Positions 1-8,783 of a DNA stretch of 64,000 nt are shown here, in pieces (the first letter of the stretch is position 1; every line of letters starts with the position of its first letter). Below the pieces are notes generated by a model. It ran no database searches and was not told the origin of the DNA. It worked only from the letters and a program-made list of their open reading frames with translations. Position numbers and translations under genes: made by a program. Source of the stretch: an uncultured Methanomassiliicoccales archaeon (GTDB lineage: Archaea > Thermoplasmatota > Thermoplasmata > Methanomassiliicoccales > Methanomethylophilaceae); NCBI GenBank assembly GCA_949292635.1, contig CASEZY010000004.1, positions 1 through 64,000 of the forward strand, read 5' to 3'.

Positions 1-92
1 ACGCATATAAAAGTTCCTATTTATAAATAGTATATAAACTGGTTAAATACTGATGAAATCAAAATCTCGTGTAACCTACAAACCCCGAAGAT
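1..92. promoter_or_regulatory. AT-rich promoter-like region with 14-bp palindrome
   Basis: This short stretch is far more AT-rich than the coding DNA around it. It holds several TATA-like elements and a perfect 14-bp palindrome, CTATTTATAAATAG, at 17-30. The palindrome could act as a TATA box in either direction or as an operator. It lies just after the premature end of the TetR gene, so it may be the promoter of a gene outside the window. No gene can be assigned to it here. Confidence 0.4.
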
Positions 93-413
93 TCAGGTTG
101 AAAGCAGCTTCAGCATGATCGCCCTCTTCTCCAGGGATGCGCCCAATCCTTCGGCGAAGGAGTGGAGGTCAAGACCGTCTGTTGTAGCGAGCGCCTTGAG
201 GTCGTCTATCCACTTCATGTATTCCCGACTGAGCAGACTGAGGAAGATCTCCTCCTTCGACGAGAAGTAGTTGTAGATGGAGGTACGGGTGAACGAGGTC
301 TTCTCGCTGATATCGCGGATGGAGATGTCACGGAAGCTCTTGCTGCGATAGAGCTCCTCGCATGCGTCCACGATCTCCTCCTTCCTGCTGCGACCATCTT
401 TTGCTTCGGACAT
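93..413 (-). CDS. TetR-family transcriptional regulator, C-terminally truncated
   Basis: This is a TetR-type repressor fragment of 106 residues. Residues 10-55 form the DNA-binding domain, with the recognition-helix region TRTSIYNYFSSKEEIF. TetR proteins are usually near 200 residues because a ligand-binding domain follows. Here the frame stops with TGA right after KLLST and AT-rich promoter-like DNA follows, so most of the ligand-binding and dimer domain is missing. The start ATG has a GAGGTG ribosome site 5-6 nt upstream, and a TATA-like element at 459-467 fits its promoter. A perfect inverted repeat (427-439) sits at the predicted transcription start, which suggests autoregulation. Without a dimer interface the protein may be non-functional; it could equally be a short HTH protein. 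The family call is firm, the activity is not. Confidence 0.75.
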   Translation of the reverse strand: MSEAKDGRSRKEEIVDACEELYRSKSFRDISIRDISEKTSFTRTSIYNYFSSKEEIFLSLLSREYMKWIDDLKALATTDGLDLHSFAEGLGASLEKRAIMLKLLST

Positions 414-426
414 GGATACACCTCAT

Positions 427-439
427 TGACACTGTGTCA
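427..439. promoter_or_regulatory. Operator-like inverted repeat upstream of TetR gene
   Basis: TGACACTGTGTCA is a perfect 6-bp inverted repeat around one central base. It starts 14 bp before the TetR start codon and overlaps the transcription start predicted from the TATA-like box at 459-467. That position and symmetry are typical of an autoregulatory TetR operator. Binding is inferred. Confidence 0.55.
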
Positions 440-530
440 GAACACAACCCGGATGGCCGATATAAGGAAGTATCGACACACCGAAGGATTGGTGGGAACG
501 TCAGGCCCCCCCTGGTCCAGAGGTACAGCG

Positions 531-1165
531 CTATACCAATGATCGCCAGTACTCAATGACATCGCCGACTATGGGGATCGTAAGGTTGCCTCCCGAAGGA
601 GTAGGGTCGGGTCAGGGATCCGACCTGGGCCGGGTCCCGGCTCCTCGCCACAGGTGAACGTCACGTTCCCGTAGAACTAATAGGATCTGAGAACTGTGAC
701 ACTCGGGGGTATCGTGTAATGGGGTTGCACGAGACCCATGGGGTAGTAGACGAACTGGGTGCCGTCTTGGACAGGACCACACCCTCCTCCGACATGTAAC
801 TACAGTTATTCGCGTCTACGGTCACCCACGTCAACTTCTGATCCTGAGCGGCTCCGGCGTTGATCTGCGTTACCGGAGAGGGGATGTGAAGCGGGTTGCA
901 CTGGGAGAATCCCTCGAGATTGACAGTTGTGACCGCATACTGGATGCCGTTGACGGAGATGGATCCGGGTATGTCGACATCTCCGCTCTCCGCATCTTCA
1001 GCGGTGCCGTGCCTCCGCCACGGTGCACACGGCATACGAGTATGTCATACCGTTCAGTGTGACGGAATCTCTGTATGCGTCGTCCGAAACAGGCAGGAAG
1101 GCGGCGACGGCCGCCAACACCACCAGTGTCAGCGGCACCGCCGGGATTATGCCCCTCCTCTCATG
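531..1165 (-). pseudogene. Decayed BspA-type leucine-rich-repeat surface protein
   Basis: Pieces of one exported protein lie in different frames of this strand. Near 1150 is a signal-peptide-like stretch (GIIPAVPLTLVVLAAVAAFL). It is followed by SDDAYRDSVTLNGMTYSY, then a shift into a frame reading DIPGSISVNGIQYAV and VDANNCSYMSEEGVVLS, which is the LRR_5/BspA pattern. A further shift gives DGTQFVYYPMGL and YTIPPSVTVL, ended by an in-frame TAG. The tail IPIVGDVIEYWRSLV appears in yet another frame and ends at TAG (531). At least three frame changes are needed to join these and no clean start codon fits the signal peptide, so this is a degraded gene. Related gut archaeal proteins are cell-surface adhesin-like. 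Pseudogene status is confident; the exact ends are approximate. Confidence 0.75.
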
Positions 1166-1202
1166 CCATGCATATCATCAACAGGGCTTATGATTTGACG
1201 AA

Positions 1203-2957
1203 TCAGGCTGAACGGACCCTGGACTCGGTCAGGACCTTCTCCACGAAGGCATCGGTGTCCATGGAGCCCAGGTCTCCGGAGTCCCTGCTCCTGACGGCGA
1301 TGTTGCCATTCTCGGTCTCCTTCTCGCCGATGACCAGCATGTACGGGACCTTCTCCAGCTGGGCCTCGCGGATCTTATAGCCGATCTTCTCGTCGCGGTT
1401 GTCGATCTCCACACGGACGCCCGCCGAACGGAGCTTCGCATAGACGGTGCCGGCGTACTCACGGGACTTCTCGGACACGGAGAGCACCTTCACCTGCACG
1501 GGGGACAGCCAGACGGGGAACCTTCCGGCGTAGTGCTCTATCAGGATGCCGATGAACCTCTCAATGGAGCCGAAGACCACCCTGTGGATCATGATGGGAC
1601 GGTGGCGCTCGTTGTCAGCACCGATGTATCCGAGGTCGAACCTCTGGGGCAGCTGGAAGTCAAGCTGGATGGTGCCGCACTGCCAGGTCCTCCCAAGGGT
1701 GTCCTTCAGGTGGAAGTCGATCTTGGGGCCGTAGAAGGCTCCGTCGCCCTCGTTGACCGTGTATTCCAATCCCAGCTCGTCCAGTGCGGTCCTAAGGCCG
1801 TTGGTGGCGGCCTCCCAGTCCTCGTCGCTGCCCATGCTGTCCTCGGGACGGGTGGACAGCTCCACCTTGTAGGAGAAGCCGAACTTGGAGTAGAACTCAT
1901 CGATCAGGCTCGCAACGCCCTTGATCTCGGAGGTTATCTGCTCCGGGGTCATGAAGATGTGCGAATCGTCCTGGGTGAAGCACCTGACCCTCATCAGGCC
2001 GTGGAGGGTTCCGGACTTCTCGTGCCTGTGCACCACACCGAGCTCCGCGATCCTCATGGGGAGGTCGCGGTAGGAGCGGGCCTCGCTGCCGAAGACCAGA
2101 ACGCAACCGGGGCAGTTCATGGGTTTGATGCAGAAGTCCTCGCCGTCGATGACGGTGGTGTACATGTTGTCCTTGTAGTGGTCCCAATGGCCGGAGGTCT
2201 CCCACAGCTTCCTGCTGAGGATCATGGGGGTGGAGATCTCCAGGTAGTTCTCGCGGGTGTGGACCTCCCTCCAGTACTCAAGGAGGGTGTTCTTGAGCAC
2301 CATACCTTTAGGCAGGAAGAAGGGGAATCCGGGACCCTCCTCCATCATGGTGAAGATGCCCAATTCCTTGCCGAGCTTGCGGTGGTCCCTCTTCTTGGCC
2401 TCCTCGATCATGGCCAGGTGGGCCTCCAGGTCCTCCTTGGTGGTGAACGCGGTGCCGTAGATCCTGGAGAGCATCTTGTTCTTCTCGTCGCCGCGCCAGT
2501 AGGCCCCGGCGAGAGAGGTGAGCTTGAACGCCTTCACGGCCTTGGTGTACATGGCGTGGGGGCCGGCGCAGAGGTCGGTGAACTCGCCCTGCTTGTAGAA
2601 GCTGATGGCCTCGTCCTCGGGGAGCTCCTCCACCAGTTCCACCTTGTAGTCCTCGCCCCTGCCCCTGAGATACTCCAATGCCTCCTGGCGGGGGAGGGTG
2701 AAGGTCTCCAGCTTCAGGTTCTCCTTGACGATCTTCTTCATCTCCGCTTCCAGCTTCGGCAGGTCCTCGGGGGTGAACCCTCCGTCCTTGTCGAAGTCGT
2801 AGTAGAATCCGTCGTCGATGGCGGGTCCGATGGCCAGTTTGGTGCCGGGATACAGTCTCTGCACCGCCTGCGCGAGGATGTGTGAAGCCGTGTGTCTAAG
2901 CACCCTGAGCTCGTCCTCGCATTCCTCTACCCTTCCGTCGCTGTACAATGCCTTCAT
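1203..2957 (-). CDS. thrS: Threonyl-tRNA synthetase (no TGS domain)
   Basis: The enzyme charges tRNA-Thr with threonine. The 584-residue protein has the bacterial-type editing domain (HTASH near residues 22-26, then CAGPH near 130). The class II catalytic core follows, with motif 1 around TPMIL, the zinc-binding MNCPGC segment and motif 2, and then a C-terminal anticodon-binding domain. Bacterial ThrRS is about 640 residues and starts with a TGS domain; this protein begins directly at the editing domain, so TGS is absent. An ATG lies 9 bases further upstream, but the ribosome site GAAGGA touches that codon and is well spaced (9 nt) from the ATG at 2957, so 2957 is preferred. A TATA-like element at about 2998-3008 would give a leader of roughly 20 nt. 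Confidence 0.95.
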   Translation of the reverse strand: MKALYSDGRVEECEDELRVLRHTASHILAQAVQRLYPGTKLAIGPAIDDGFYYDFDKDGGFTPEDLPKLEAEMKKIVKENLKLETFTLPRQEALEYLRGRGEDYKVELVEELPEDEAISFYKQGEFTDLCAGPHAMYTKAVKAFKLTSLAGAYWRGDEKNKMLSRIYGTAFTTKEDLEAHLAMIEEAKKRDHRKLGKELGIFTMMEEGPGFPFFLPKGMVLKNTLLEYWREVHTRENYLEISTPMILSRKLWETSGHWDHYKDNMYTTVIDGEDFCIKPMNCPGCVLVFGSEARSYRDLPMRIAELGVVHRHEKSGTLHGLMRVRCFTQDDSHIFMTPEQITSEIKGVASLIDEFYSKFGFSYKVELSTRPEDSMGSDEDWEAATNGLRTALDELGLEYTVNEGDGAFYGPKIDFHLKDTLGRTWQCGTIQLDFQLPQRFDLGYIGADNERHRPIMIHRVVFGSIERFIGILIEHYAGRFPVWLSPVQVKVLSVSEKSREYAGTVYAKLRSAGVRVEIDNRDEKIGYKIREAQLEKVPYMLVIGEKETENGNIAVRSRDSGDLGSMDTDAFVEKVLTESRVRSA

Positions 2958-2973
2958 CGAGATCATTCCTTCG

Positions 2974-3008
2974 CACGCGGCTACAACCCGCGTGTCTGTT
3001 TTTATAGG
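2974..3008 (-). promoter_or_regulatory. thrS promoter region with hairpin
   Basis: The reverse strand reads CTATAAAAAC at about 2998-3008, a good archaeal TATA box for thrS. Immediately downstream, 2974-2994 is a 7-bp inverted repeat (CACGCGG/CCGCGTG, 7-nt loop) at the predicted transcript start. It could be a leader hairpin or an operator; no specific regulator can be named. Confidence 0.4.
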
Positions 3009-3155
3009 CCCGCCATCGTGGATGTCTTATTTATTTACCGCCCCCGCGCACTCACAATATTATTATTGGGCGCGTTCATGCCCTGGCAGAACGAAGGTAT
3101 CCATTGGCGACGCCTTCATATCCAGAATAACGACGCTGGCACAGGAGGATTCCGG

Positions 3156-6100
3156 TTGGAGGACACATCGCTCTACGACGAACTCATCGCCCTCAGGGAC
3201 GCTCTCAGGGAGCAGTCGAGATCCAACGGCCGTCCTTCCAGGGTGTGCTCCGACGAGGCCTGTGCGGAGATGGCCCGCCTGCGTCCGCTGAAGGTCTCCG
3301 ACCTAACGATCATACCCGGGTTGGGACAAGCCTTCCGTGAGAACTTTGCCGATGACTTCCTGGAGGTGCTGAACAGGCACGCCGTGAGGGACGGCACCCT
3401 CACCGAGAACGTGGCCATGGACCGCACGGTGGAGTTCGCGCTGCAGGAACTGGAGAAGAAGCTGGTGAACATCAGTCGGAACAACCGCCTGCTGTTCATG
3501 CCCAGGGTTCGCAACCCCAGGGAGGTATTCGATCTCTCTCTGCTGTCCCACGTTACCGATGTGTTGGCACCTCTATTCGACCGTTCCGCCAGGGTGACGA
3601 TAGCCACCAAGGACACCCGTACCGCCGACGGAAGGAAGGCGGACTATCATCAGAGGCTGTCGCAGCTTCAGCGCAACATAAACCGCATAATCAGGGAGAA
3701 GGGACAGAACGACCTTTACGTCGGATACCCGTTCGTGGAGGGTTCACTGCCGGGGGAGAGGTTCGATATAAAGGCACCGCTGGCACTGTTCCCGGTGGAG
3801 ATGGTCCGTGACTCAGAGAAGGTCGATCTGCGCTTCGACGATTCCAGGGATATCGTATTCAACAACACCTTGGTCCTGGGATACTTCAAGCTCTGCAGGA
3901 TTAACCGCCCACTGCCCGACAACGTCCTTGCCGATGCCGATCGGGATTCCTTCATCCAAAGCGTCAAGGAGTTCTACGAGGCCGTAGGCCTCACCATCAA
4001 GGGCGACGGCGGAGAACTGGAGGAGTTCGTCAGCTACCGCAACGACGAGTTCCCCTCCTATTCACCGGGATTCCTTCGTCTGCGCCGCAACGCCGTCATC
4101 GGTCGTTTCCCGACGTATTCCAACTCCATCCAGAAGGATTTCATCCACATCCTGGACGGCCGCATGGTCAGTCCCCTGCTGGACGAGCTTCTGCTACCGT
4201 ACGAAGACGGCGATACCGAACAGCCTGCACCGCAGCTCTCGGAACGGGAACTCACGTACATCTCCGATCTGAACACCGCTCAGGAGGAGGTGGTCGCTCG
4301 CATGCGCTTCGGCGACCGCCTGGTTATCCAAGGACCTCCGGGAACGGGAAAGAGCCAGACCATCACCAATCTGGTTGCCGAACAGGCCGGCAGGGGCCGT
4401 ACGGTACTCCTGGTGTCGGAGAAGAAGGCCGCCTTGGATGTGGTCTACTCCCGTCTGGGACACCTGTCGGACTACGCCATGCTGATAGACGACGTGGGCA
4501 GCAAGGACCTGTTCTATCGTCAGCTGGAGGCCATGATCTCCCCGCAATATTCCGATGAGACGTTGTCGGAGACCTCGGATTCCGTATCCGGCGACATCCA
4601 GGGGATGTTCGACCGCCTCGATGGGATGTCCGATGCCATCGGCCAACCATGTCCCTTCGGTCTCGACCCCTGCTCGATGTACACCTCATACACGAGACCG
4701 GATCCCTCCGAACAGTCTCAGCTGGAGATGTACAACGCTTACAGCGAATGCTTCCCCAAGAGCCTGCTGGAGTGCGATCACGATCACCTCTCCCAATACC
4801 GTGACCGCTTCTCCCGTCCCTCCGCGGTGACGGACATGTTCGATTTCCTGGAACTCAGGAAGCAGCACGACTGGATGACCGATCTCCGTCCGAACATGAA
4901 CGACTACGACATCGAGAACGCCAGGAACGAGTTGCTGGCACTGAGGAAGGAGATCGATTCCTGGAGGACCTCCGGATTCTTCAGCAAGATGTTGAATCGT
5001 GGGAAGATGAAAGCCCGTGTGGAGGAGGTCATGTCCAAGTATTGGACATATTACAGCTGCCACGATCCCGCTGCCACATACTTCGAGTTGGACGAGTACA
5101 TCCGCGGGCTGGAGCATTACGACGAGTTCTCCACCCTGAACAACATCTACGAGTCTCTGGGCGACCACGGGAAGATGTACCTGGAGATGCTGCACCGCAT
5201 CGTATCCGAGGACATCGCATCCCCCAACGTGGCCAACCGTGAACTCTACCGCTTCAACATCCTGCAGCAGATACAGAAGTTCGAATCCGAGAACAAGGAG
5301 CTCCTGCGCAGCATCGCTTCCTTCGAGGAGATGCAGCGCGAGTTGGAATCCAGGGTGGAGGACAAGGAGGACTGCTCCCGCAGTGAGATCCGCCAGAGAC
5401 TGGCGGGATACTTCACCGCCGTCACCGGTTCCAAGCGCTTCGGCGATATGCGCAAGGTGTTGGAGATGAAGCGGAGATGGACCGTCAGCAAGTTCGTGGG
5501 CCGCTTCGACTTCGAGTTGTTCAAGGGGATCAAGATCTGGCTGCTGACCCCCGAGGTGGTGTCGGAAATCGTGCCCATGCAGACCGGACTGTTCGACCTG
5601 GTGATCTTCGACGAGGCCTCCCAGATGTTCGTGGAGAGGGGAATACCGTCGGTGATGAGGGCGAAGAAGGTGGTCATCGCCGGCGATCACAAGCAGCTGC
5701 GCCCTTCGAAACTGGGTGCCGGACGCATCGGTATGGACGAGGACGATGCGGAGGCGGAAGGCGGTCTGCCGCTGTACGAGGATTCGGACAGTCTGTTGGA
5801 TGTGGCCCGCTCCCGCTATCCCAGCGTGATGCTAAGATACCACTACCGTTCCAGGTTCGAGGAACTGATAGCATTCTCCAATCACGCTTTCTATGACGGT
5901 AAGCTCAACGTGGCTCCGAATCTGGAGAGTGATACCGAACCTCCCATACACGTGCACAAGATCGACGACGGCCGCTGGTCGGACAGGTGCAACAGGCCGG
6001 AGGCCGAGAAGGTGGTGGAGCTTCTCGAGACCATCCTCAAGGAGAGGAGGGAGAACGAGACCGTCGGTGTCATCACGTTCAACAGTTCGCAGATGGACCT

Positions 6101-6863
6101 GATAGAATCGCTATTGGAGGAGAAATGCTCATCCGATCCGGTTTTCGCGGATGTATACCGCTCCGAGGTCCGCCGTACCGAGAACGGAGAGGATGTGGGG
6201 CTGTTCGTGAAGAACATCGAGAACGTCCAGGGCGACGAGAGGGACATCATCATCTTCTCCATCGGCTACGCAGTGGGAGACAACGGGAAGCTGGTTCGCA
6301 ACTTCGGATGGCTGAACCAGGCCGGCGGGGAGAACCGTCTCAACGTTGCCATCAGCAGAGCCAGGAAGGGGATACATATCGTCACCTCCTTCGTTCCCGC
6401 GGACCTGTACGTGGATGATATGCGCAACGAGGGCCCCCGTCTGTTGAAGAGATACCTGCAGTACTGCTTCGCCGTCAGTTCGGGAGCGCGTGCGGAGGCG
6501 GACAGCATCCTTCGCTCATTGGGTTCCTCAGAGCAGGATGATGTACTTGCTTCCGACGTCCTTGCGGACAAGGTGTACATGGCGATGGTGCGCAGAGGGT
6601 TCGAGGTGGATCGTCATGTGGGCATCGGAGGATACACCTTGGACATGGCCGTCCGTCGGAACGGAAGGTACGTTCTCGGCATAGAATGCGACAGTGCCCT
6701 CTACAGCAGCGGGATGTCACCCAGGGAGAGGGACCTGCACCGCCGCAGGTATCTGGAATCCATGGGTTGGAACGTCTACCGCATCTGGAGCCCCATGTGG
6801 TGGAAGGACCCGGAGGCGGTGATGGACCGCATCTCCTCGATTATCGATTCAGAACGGGCGTAA
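3156..6863 (+). CDS. DUF4011-type SF1 helicase with C-terminal Vsr-like nuclease domain
   Basis: A large superfamily 1 DNA/RNA helicase of the COG1112 type, about 1235 residues. The N-terminal part has the DUF4011 signature (LEKKLVNISRNNRLLFMPR). Walker A, GPPGTGKSQT, is near residue 393. A long, partly helical insert follows before Walker B, DLVIFDEAS, near 819. Later helicase motifs are GDHKQLRPS, YHYRSR, VQGDERDIIIFS and VAISRAR. The C-terminus (from about 1145) is a PD-(D/E)XK fold of the MTES_1575/Vsr-like class: YTLDMAV, LGIECDSALYSS (E near 1177), then RERDLHRRRYLESMGW. A TTG at 3156 preceded by GGAGG with 7-nt spacing is the chosen start; an ATG at 3078 lacks a ribosome site. The same domain order was reported as an anti-phage gene (hhe), so a defence role is plausible. 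The gene ends with TAA. Confidence 0.85.
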   Translation: MEDTSLYDELIALRDALREQSRSNGRPSRVCSDEACAEMARLRPLKVSDLTIIPGLGQAFRENFADDFLEVLNRHAVRDGTLTENVAMDRTVEFALQELEKKLVNISRNNRLLFMPRVRNPREVFDLSLLSHVTDVLAPLFDRSARVTIATKDTRTADGRKADYHQRLSQLQRNINRIIREKGQNDLYVGYPFVEGSLPGERFDIKAPLALFPVEMVRDSEKVDLRFDDSRDIVFNNTLVLGYFKLCRINRPLPDNVLADADRDSFIQSVKEFYEAVGLTIKGDGGELEEFVSYRNDEFPSYSPGFLRLRRNAVIGRFPTYSNSIQKDFIHILDGRMVSPLLDELLLPYEDGDTEQPAPQLSERELTYISDLNTAQEEVVARMRFGDRLVIQGPPGTGKSQTITNLVAEQAGRGRTVLLVSEKKAALDVVYSRLGHLSDYAMLIDDVGSKDLFYRQLEAMISPQYSDETLSETSDSVSGDIQGMFDRLDGMSDAIGQPCPFGLDPCSMYTSYTRPDPSEQSQLEMYNAYSECFPKSLLECDHDHLSQYRDRFSRPSAVTDMFDFLELRKQHDWMTDLRPNMNDYDIENARNELLALRKEIDSWRTSGFFSKMLNRGKMKARVEEVMSKYWTYYSCHDPAATYFELDEYIRGLEHYDEFSTLNNIYESLGDHGKMYLEMLHRIVSEDIASPNVANRELYRFNILQQIQKFESENKELLRSIASFEEMQRELESRVEDKEDCSRSEIRQRLAGYFTAVTGSKRFGDMRKVLEMKRRWTVSKFVGRFDFELFKGIKIWLLTPEVVSEIVPMQTGLFDLVIFDEASQMFVERGIPSVMRAKKVVIAGDHKQLRPSKLGAGRIGMDEDDAEAEGGLPLYEDSDSLLDVARSRYPSVMLRYHYRSRFEELIAFSNHAFYDGKLNVAPNLESDTEPPIHVHKIDDGRWSDRCNRPEAEKVVELLETILKERRENETVGVITFNSSQMDLIESLLEEKCSSDPVFADVYRSEVRRTENGEDVGLFVKNIENVQGDERDIIIFSIGYAVGDNGKLVRNFGWLNQAGGENRLNVAISRARKGIHIVTSFVPADLYVDDMRNEGPRLLKRYLQYCFAVSSGARAEADSILRSLGSSEQDDVLASDVLADKVYMAMVRRGFEVDRHVGIGGYTLDMAVRRNGRYVLGIECDSALYSSGMSPRERDLHRRRYLESMGWNVYRIWSPMWWKDPEAVMDRISSIIDSERA

Positions 6864-7121
6864 AATCAGGATCGCCGCGATGATCACGTGTATCACTGCG
6901 AACAGATAGACCAGCTTGAACTTGGGCTTCCTGGTCTTGTGCCTGAAGACGTTCATTCCGGGGATGGCGCCCCAAGGGGCGAACAGCGACACCGTCAGCA
7001 AGGCCTTCTCCGGGGTGCGGTGGGTATCCCTGATGGCCTTCCTCTTGTCGCTGCCGTACATGGCAAAGGCAATCACATTCAGGATCGCGAAAACGACGAT
7101 CAGTATAGTCTGTGCATCCAC
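6849..7121 (-). CDS. DUF1294 small membrane protein
   Basis: A 90-residue inner-membrane protein of unknown function. It has an N-terminal hydrophobic helix (about residues 5-22), then a conserved polar loop with MYGSDKRKA and APWGAIPGM, and a C-terminal hydrophobic helix (about 70-88). This pattern matches the DUF1294 family. Its last 15 bases overlap the 3' end of the helicase gene on the other strand. Nothing in the sequence points to a substrate or partner. Confidence 0.8.
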   Translation of the reverse strand: MDAQTILIVVFAILNVIAFAMYGSDKRKAIRDTHRTPEKALLTVSLFAPWGAIPGMNVFRHKTRKPKFKLVYLFAVIHVIIAAILILRPF

Positions 7122-7228
7122 GACACACCCATTTCGGGAACGTAGATAACCCTATGCTCTGCCAGACTGGATGGTCATGCCCATGTACCCCAGAAATCCG
7201 TAAATAAATTCGCACTTTCGGTCGGACC

Positions 7229-7885
7229 ATGAGCTTGAACAAGGACATTATGAAGAGGGTGACCATCCTCGTCATAGGGATCTTCGTGATGACATTCGGG
7301 ATCGCCTTGTCCGTAAGAGCTCGGATCGGTACCACCCCGATATCGTCGTTCCCCTACGTCATCAGCATCGGTACGGGGATCAGTCTGGGGACCGTGATGT
7401 TCGTCGTCAACGCGCTGTTCATCGTGATACAGTATTTCCTGCTGAGGAAGGAGTTCACCAGGGATCATCTCGCCCAGGTCGGTGTATTGATCGTTTTCAG
7501 CGTGTTCACCGACGTCTCCATGTGGCTCACCGAGAACATCATACCTGTGGAGTACTGGGAGGAGTTCGGCCTCACCGTCCTCGGTACCGTGGTCCTCGGT
7601 ACCGGCGTGGCGTTGGAGATGTTCTCCAGAACCTCCATGGTCCCCGGAGAGGGTGTGGTGCTGGCGATAGCGTATCGCACCAGGATACAGTTCAGCAAGA
7701 CCAAGGTGATGTTCGACATCACCTACGTGCTGCTTGCAGCGCTCACATCCATAATCTGGTTCGGACACCTGGACGGAGTGAGGGAAGGTACCATATTCGC
7801 GGCGATCTTCGTTGGTATCACCGCGAGATATGTCATGAAGGTACTGAAGAAGGCCTTCCCGGACCCCAACAACACCGTCAGCTGA
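7229..7885 (+). CDS. YczE/YitT-like multi-spanning membrane protein
   Basis: A 218-residue integral membrane protein with about five hydrophobic segments. It begins with a helix near residues 9-30 followed by ARIGTTPISSFPYV. That motif, the GEGVVLAIAYRT stretch (about 141-152) and the overall length fit the YczE/YyaS/YitT group (COG2364-like), whose transport role is not settled. An A/T-rich element (GTAAATAAATT) about 25 bp upstream of the ATG suggests a leaderless transcript. The gene converges on the metallo-hydrolase gene and overlaps it by 8 bp. Confidence 0.7.
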   Translation: MSLNKDIMKRVTILVIGIFVMTFGIALSVRARIGTTPISSFPYVISIGTGISLGTVMFVVNALFIVIQYFLLRKEFTRDHLAQVGVLIVFSVFTDVSMWLTENIIPVEYWEEFGLTVLGTVVLGTGVALEMFSRTSMVPGEGVVLAIAYRTRIQFSKTKVMFDITYVLLAALTSIIWFGHLDGVREGTIFAAIFVGITARYVMKVLKKAFPDPNNTVS

Positions 7886-8783
7886 GGTCCTTCACGATGC
7901 ACTTGACCATATGGCCGGCGTTCAGCGCGAAGGCGGCCTCGGGAGTGAGTGTTCTCACGTAGTCCGTGTAGTAGCGCTGGAAGATGATGCCCATCATCTG
8001 CTTCTCGTCCGCTCCCGACCTGTACAAGTCCATGATCTCCGCCGCGGTCTTCTCCGAATTCTTGAAGGATTCGGCGATCATGGAGTTCACATCACCCTGA
8101 ACAAGATCCGTATGGGGCATCAGTATGGTCTCCACGTCCAGGGTCATGGCCCTGCGGATGGAGTCCATGGCCACGTTGTAGCCTATCAGGAATATTGGGA
8201 TGATGCCGAAATCGGCGGCGTACACGCCGATGGTCTCGCAGGAGAGGAAGAACTTCTCCTCCTCGCAGTAGTATCCCACAGAGCACCAGGTGTGTCCCGG
8301 AAGCGCGACGGTGCGGAAGACCATGTCCCCGGTGTCGACAAGGTCACCGTCGGAGACAATCTGGTCCGGGATCACCTCCCTCACTGGAACGGCAGGGGCG
8401 CGGTACATCGCCGCAGCTGCATCGTCCATCTGCTGCATTATCTTCTTGGCGCCGTCACGGGGGAAGACCTCGGCGGCATGGGTGCTGGCGACCACCTTTG
8501 CCTCGGGATACAGGTCCTTGATGTAAGGGGCGCCCAAGGCGTGATCGAAGTGCGAATGCGTCAGAAGGATGGCGTTCAGGGGCTTGTCTCCCAGGACCTT
8601 CTTCACGTTAGCAGCCGTTTCAGCGCCGCTGAAGCCGAATCCGGTGTCATAGACGAAGGCGGACTTCTCTGTCTCCACGAGGAAGCATTCCCCGCCGGTG
8701 ACGGCACCCACATTGGTGACCTTGATCTCTCTCTGCTTGGCCCTGACGGTCCTTGTCTCGAACAAATCCAACTTCTTCATCAT
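7878..8783 (-). CDS. Metallo-beta-lactamase-fold hydrolase
   Basis: A 301-residue metallo-hydrolase. The metal-binding motif THSHFDH occupies residues 75-81, and further ligands are likely at GHTWCSVG and near MPHTD. The wider family includes thioesterases, lactonases and nucleases, and the substrate here cannot be read from the sequence. The start codon overlaps the stop of the MFS transporter gene by 4 bp (ATGA), so the two are co-transcribed and probably translationally coupled, transporter first. That pairing suggests linked handling of one small molecule, which is an inference. A second ATG directly follows the first. Confidence 0.8.
   Translation of the reverse strand: MMKKLDLFETRTVRAKQREIKVTNVGAVTGGECFLVETEKSAFVYDTGFGFSGAETAANVKKVLGDKPLNAILLTHSHFDHALGAPYIKDLYPEAKVVASTHAAEVFPRDGAKKIMQQMDDAAAAMYRAPAVPVREVIPDQIVSDGDLVDTGDMVFRTVALPGHTWCSVGYYCEEEKFFLSCETIGVYAADFGIIPIFLIGYNVAMDSIRRAMTLDVETILMPHTDLVQGDVNSMIAESFKNSEKTAAEIMDLYRSGADEKQMMGIIFQRYYTDYVRTLTPEAAFALNAGHMVKCIVKDLS

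Noticed and set aside
661-1035. Open frame of 124 residues on the minus strand
   Set aside because: It is one fragment of the broken surface protein; motifs continue in other frames on both sides.
1533-2885. 450-residue open frame antisense to thrS
   Set aside because: It is a shadow frame of a strongly conserved gene, rich in Val/Leu/Gly/His from reverse-complement codon bias.
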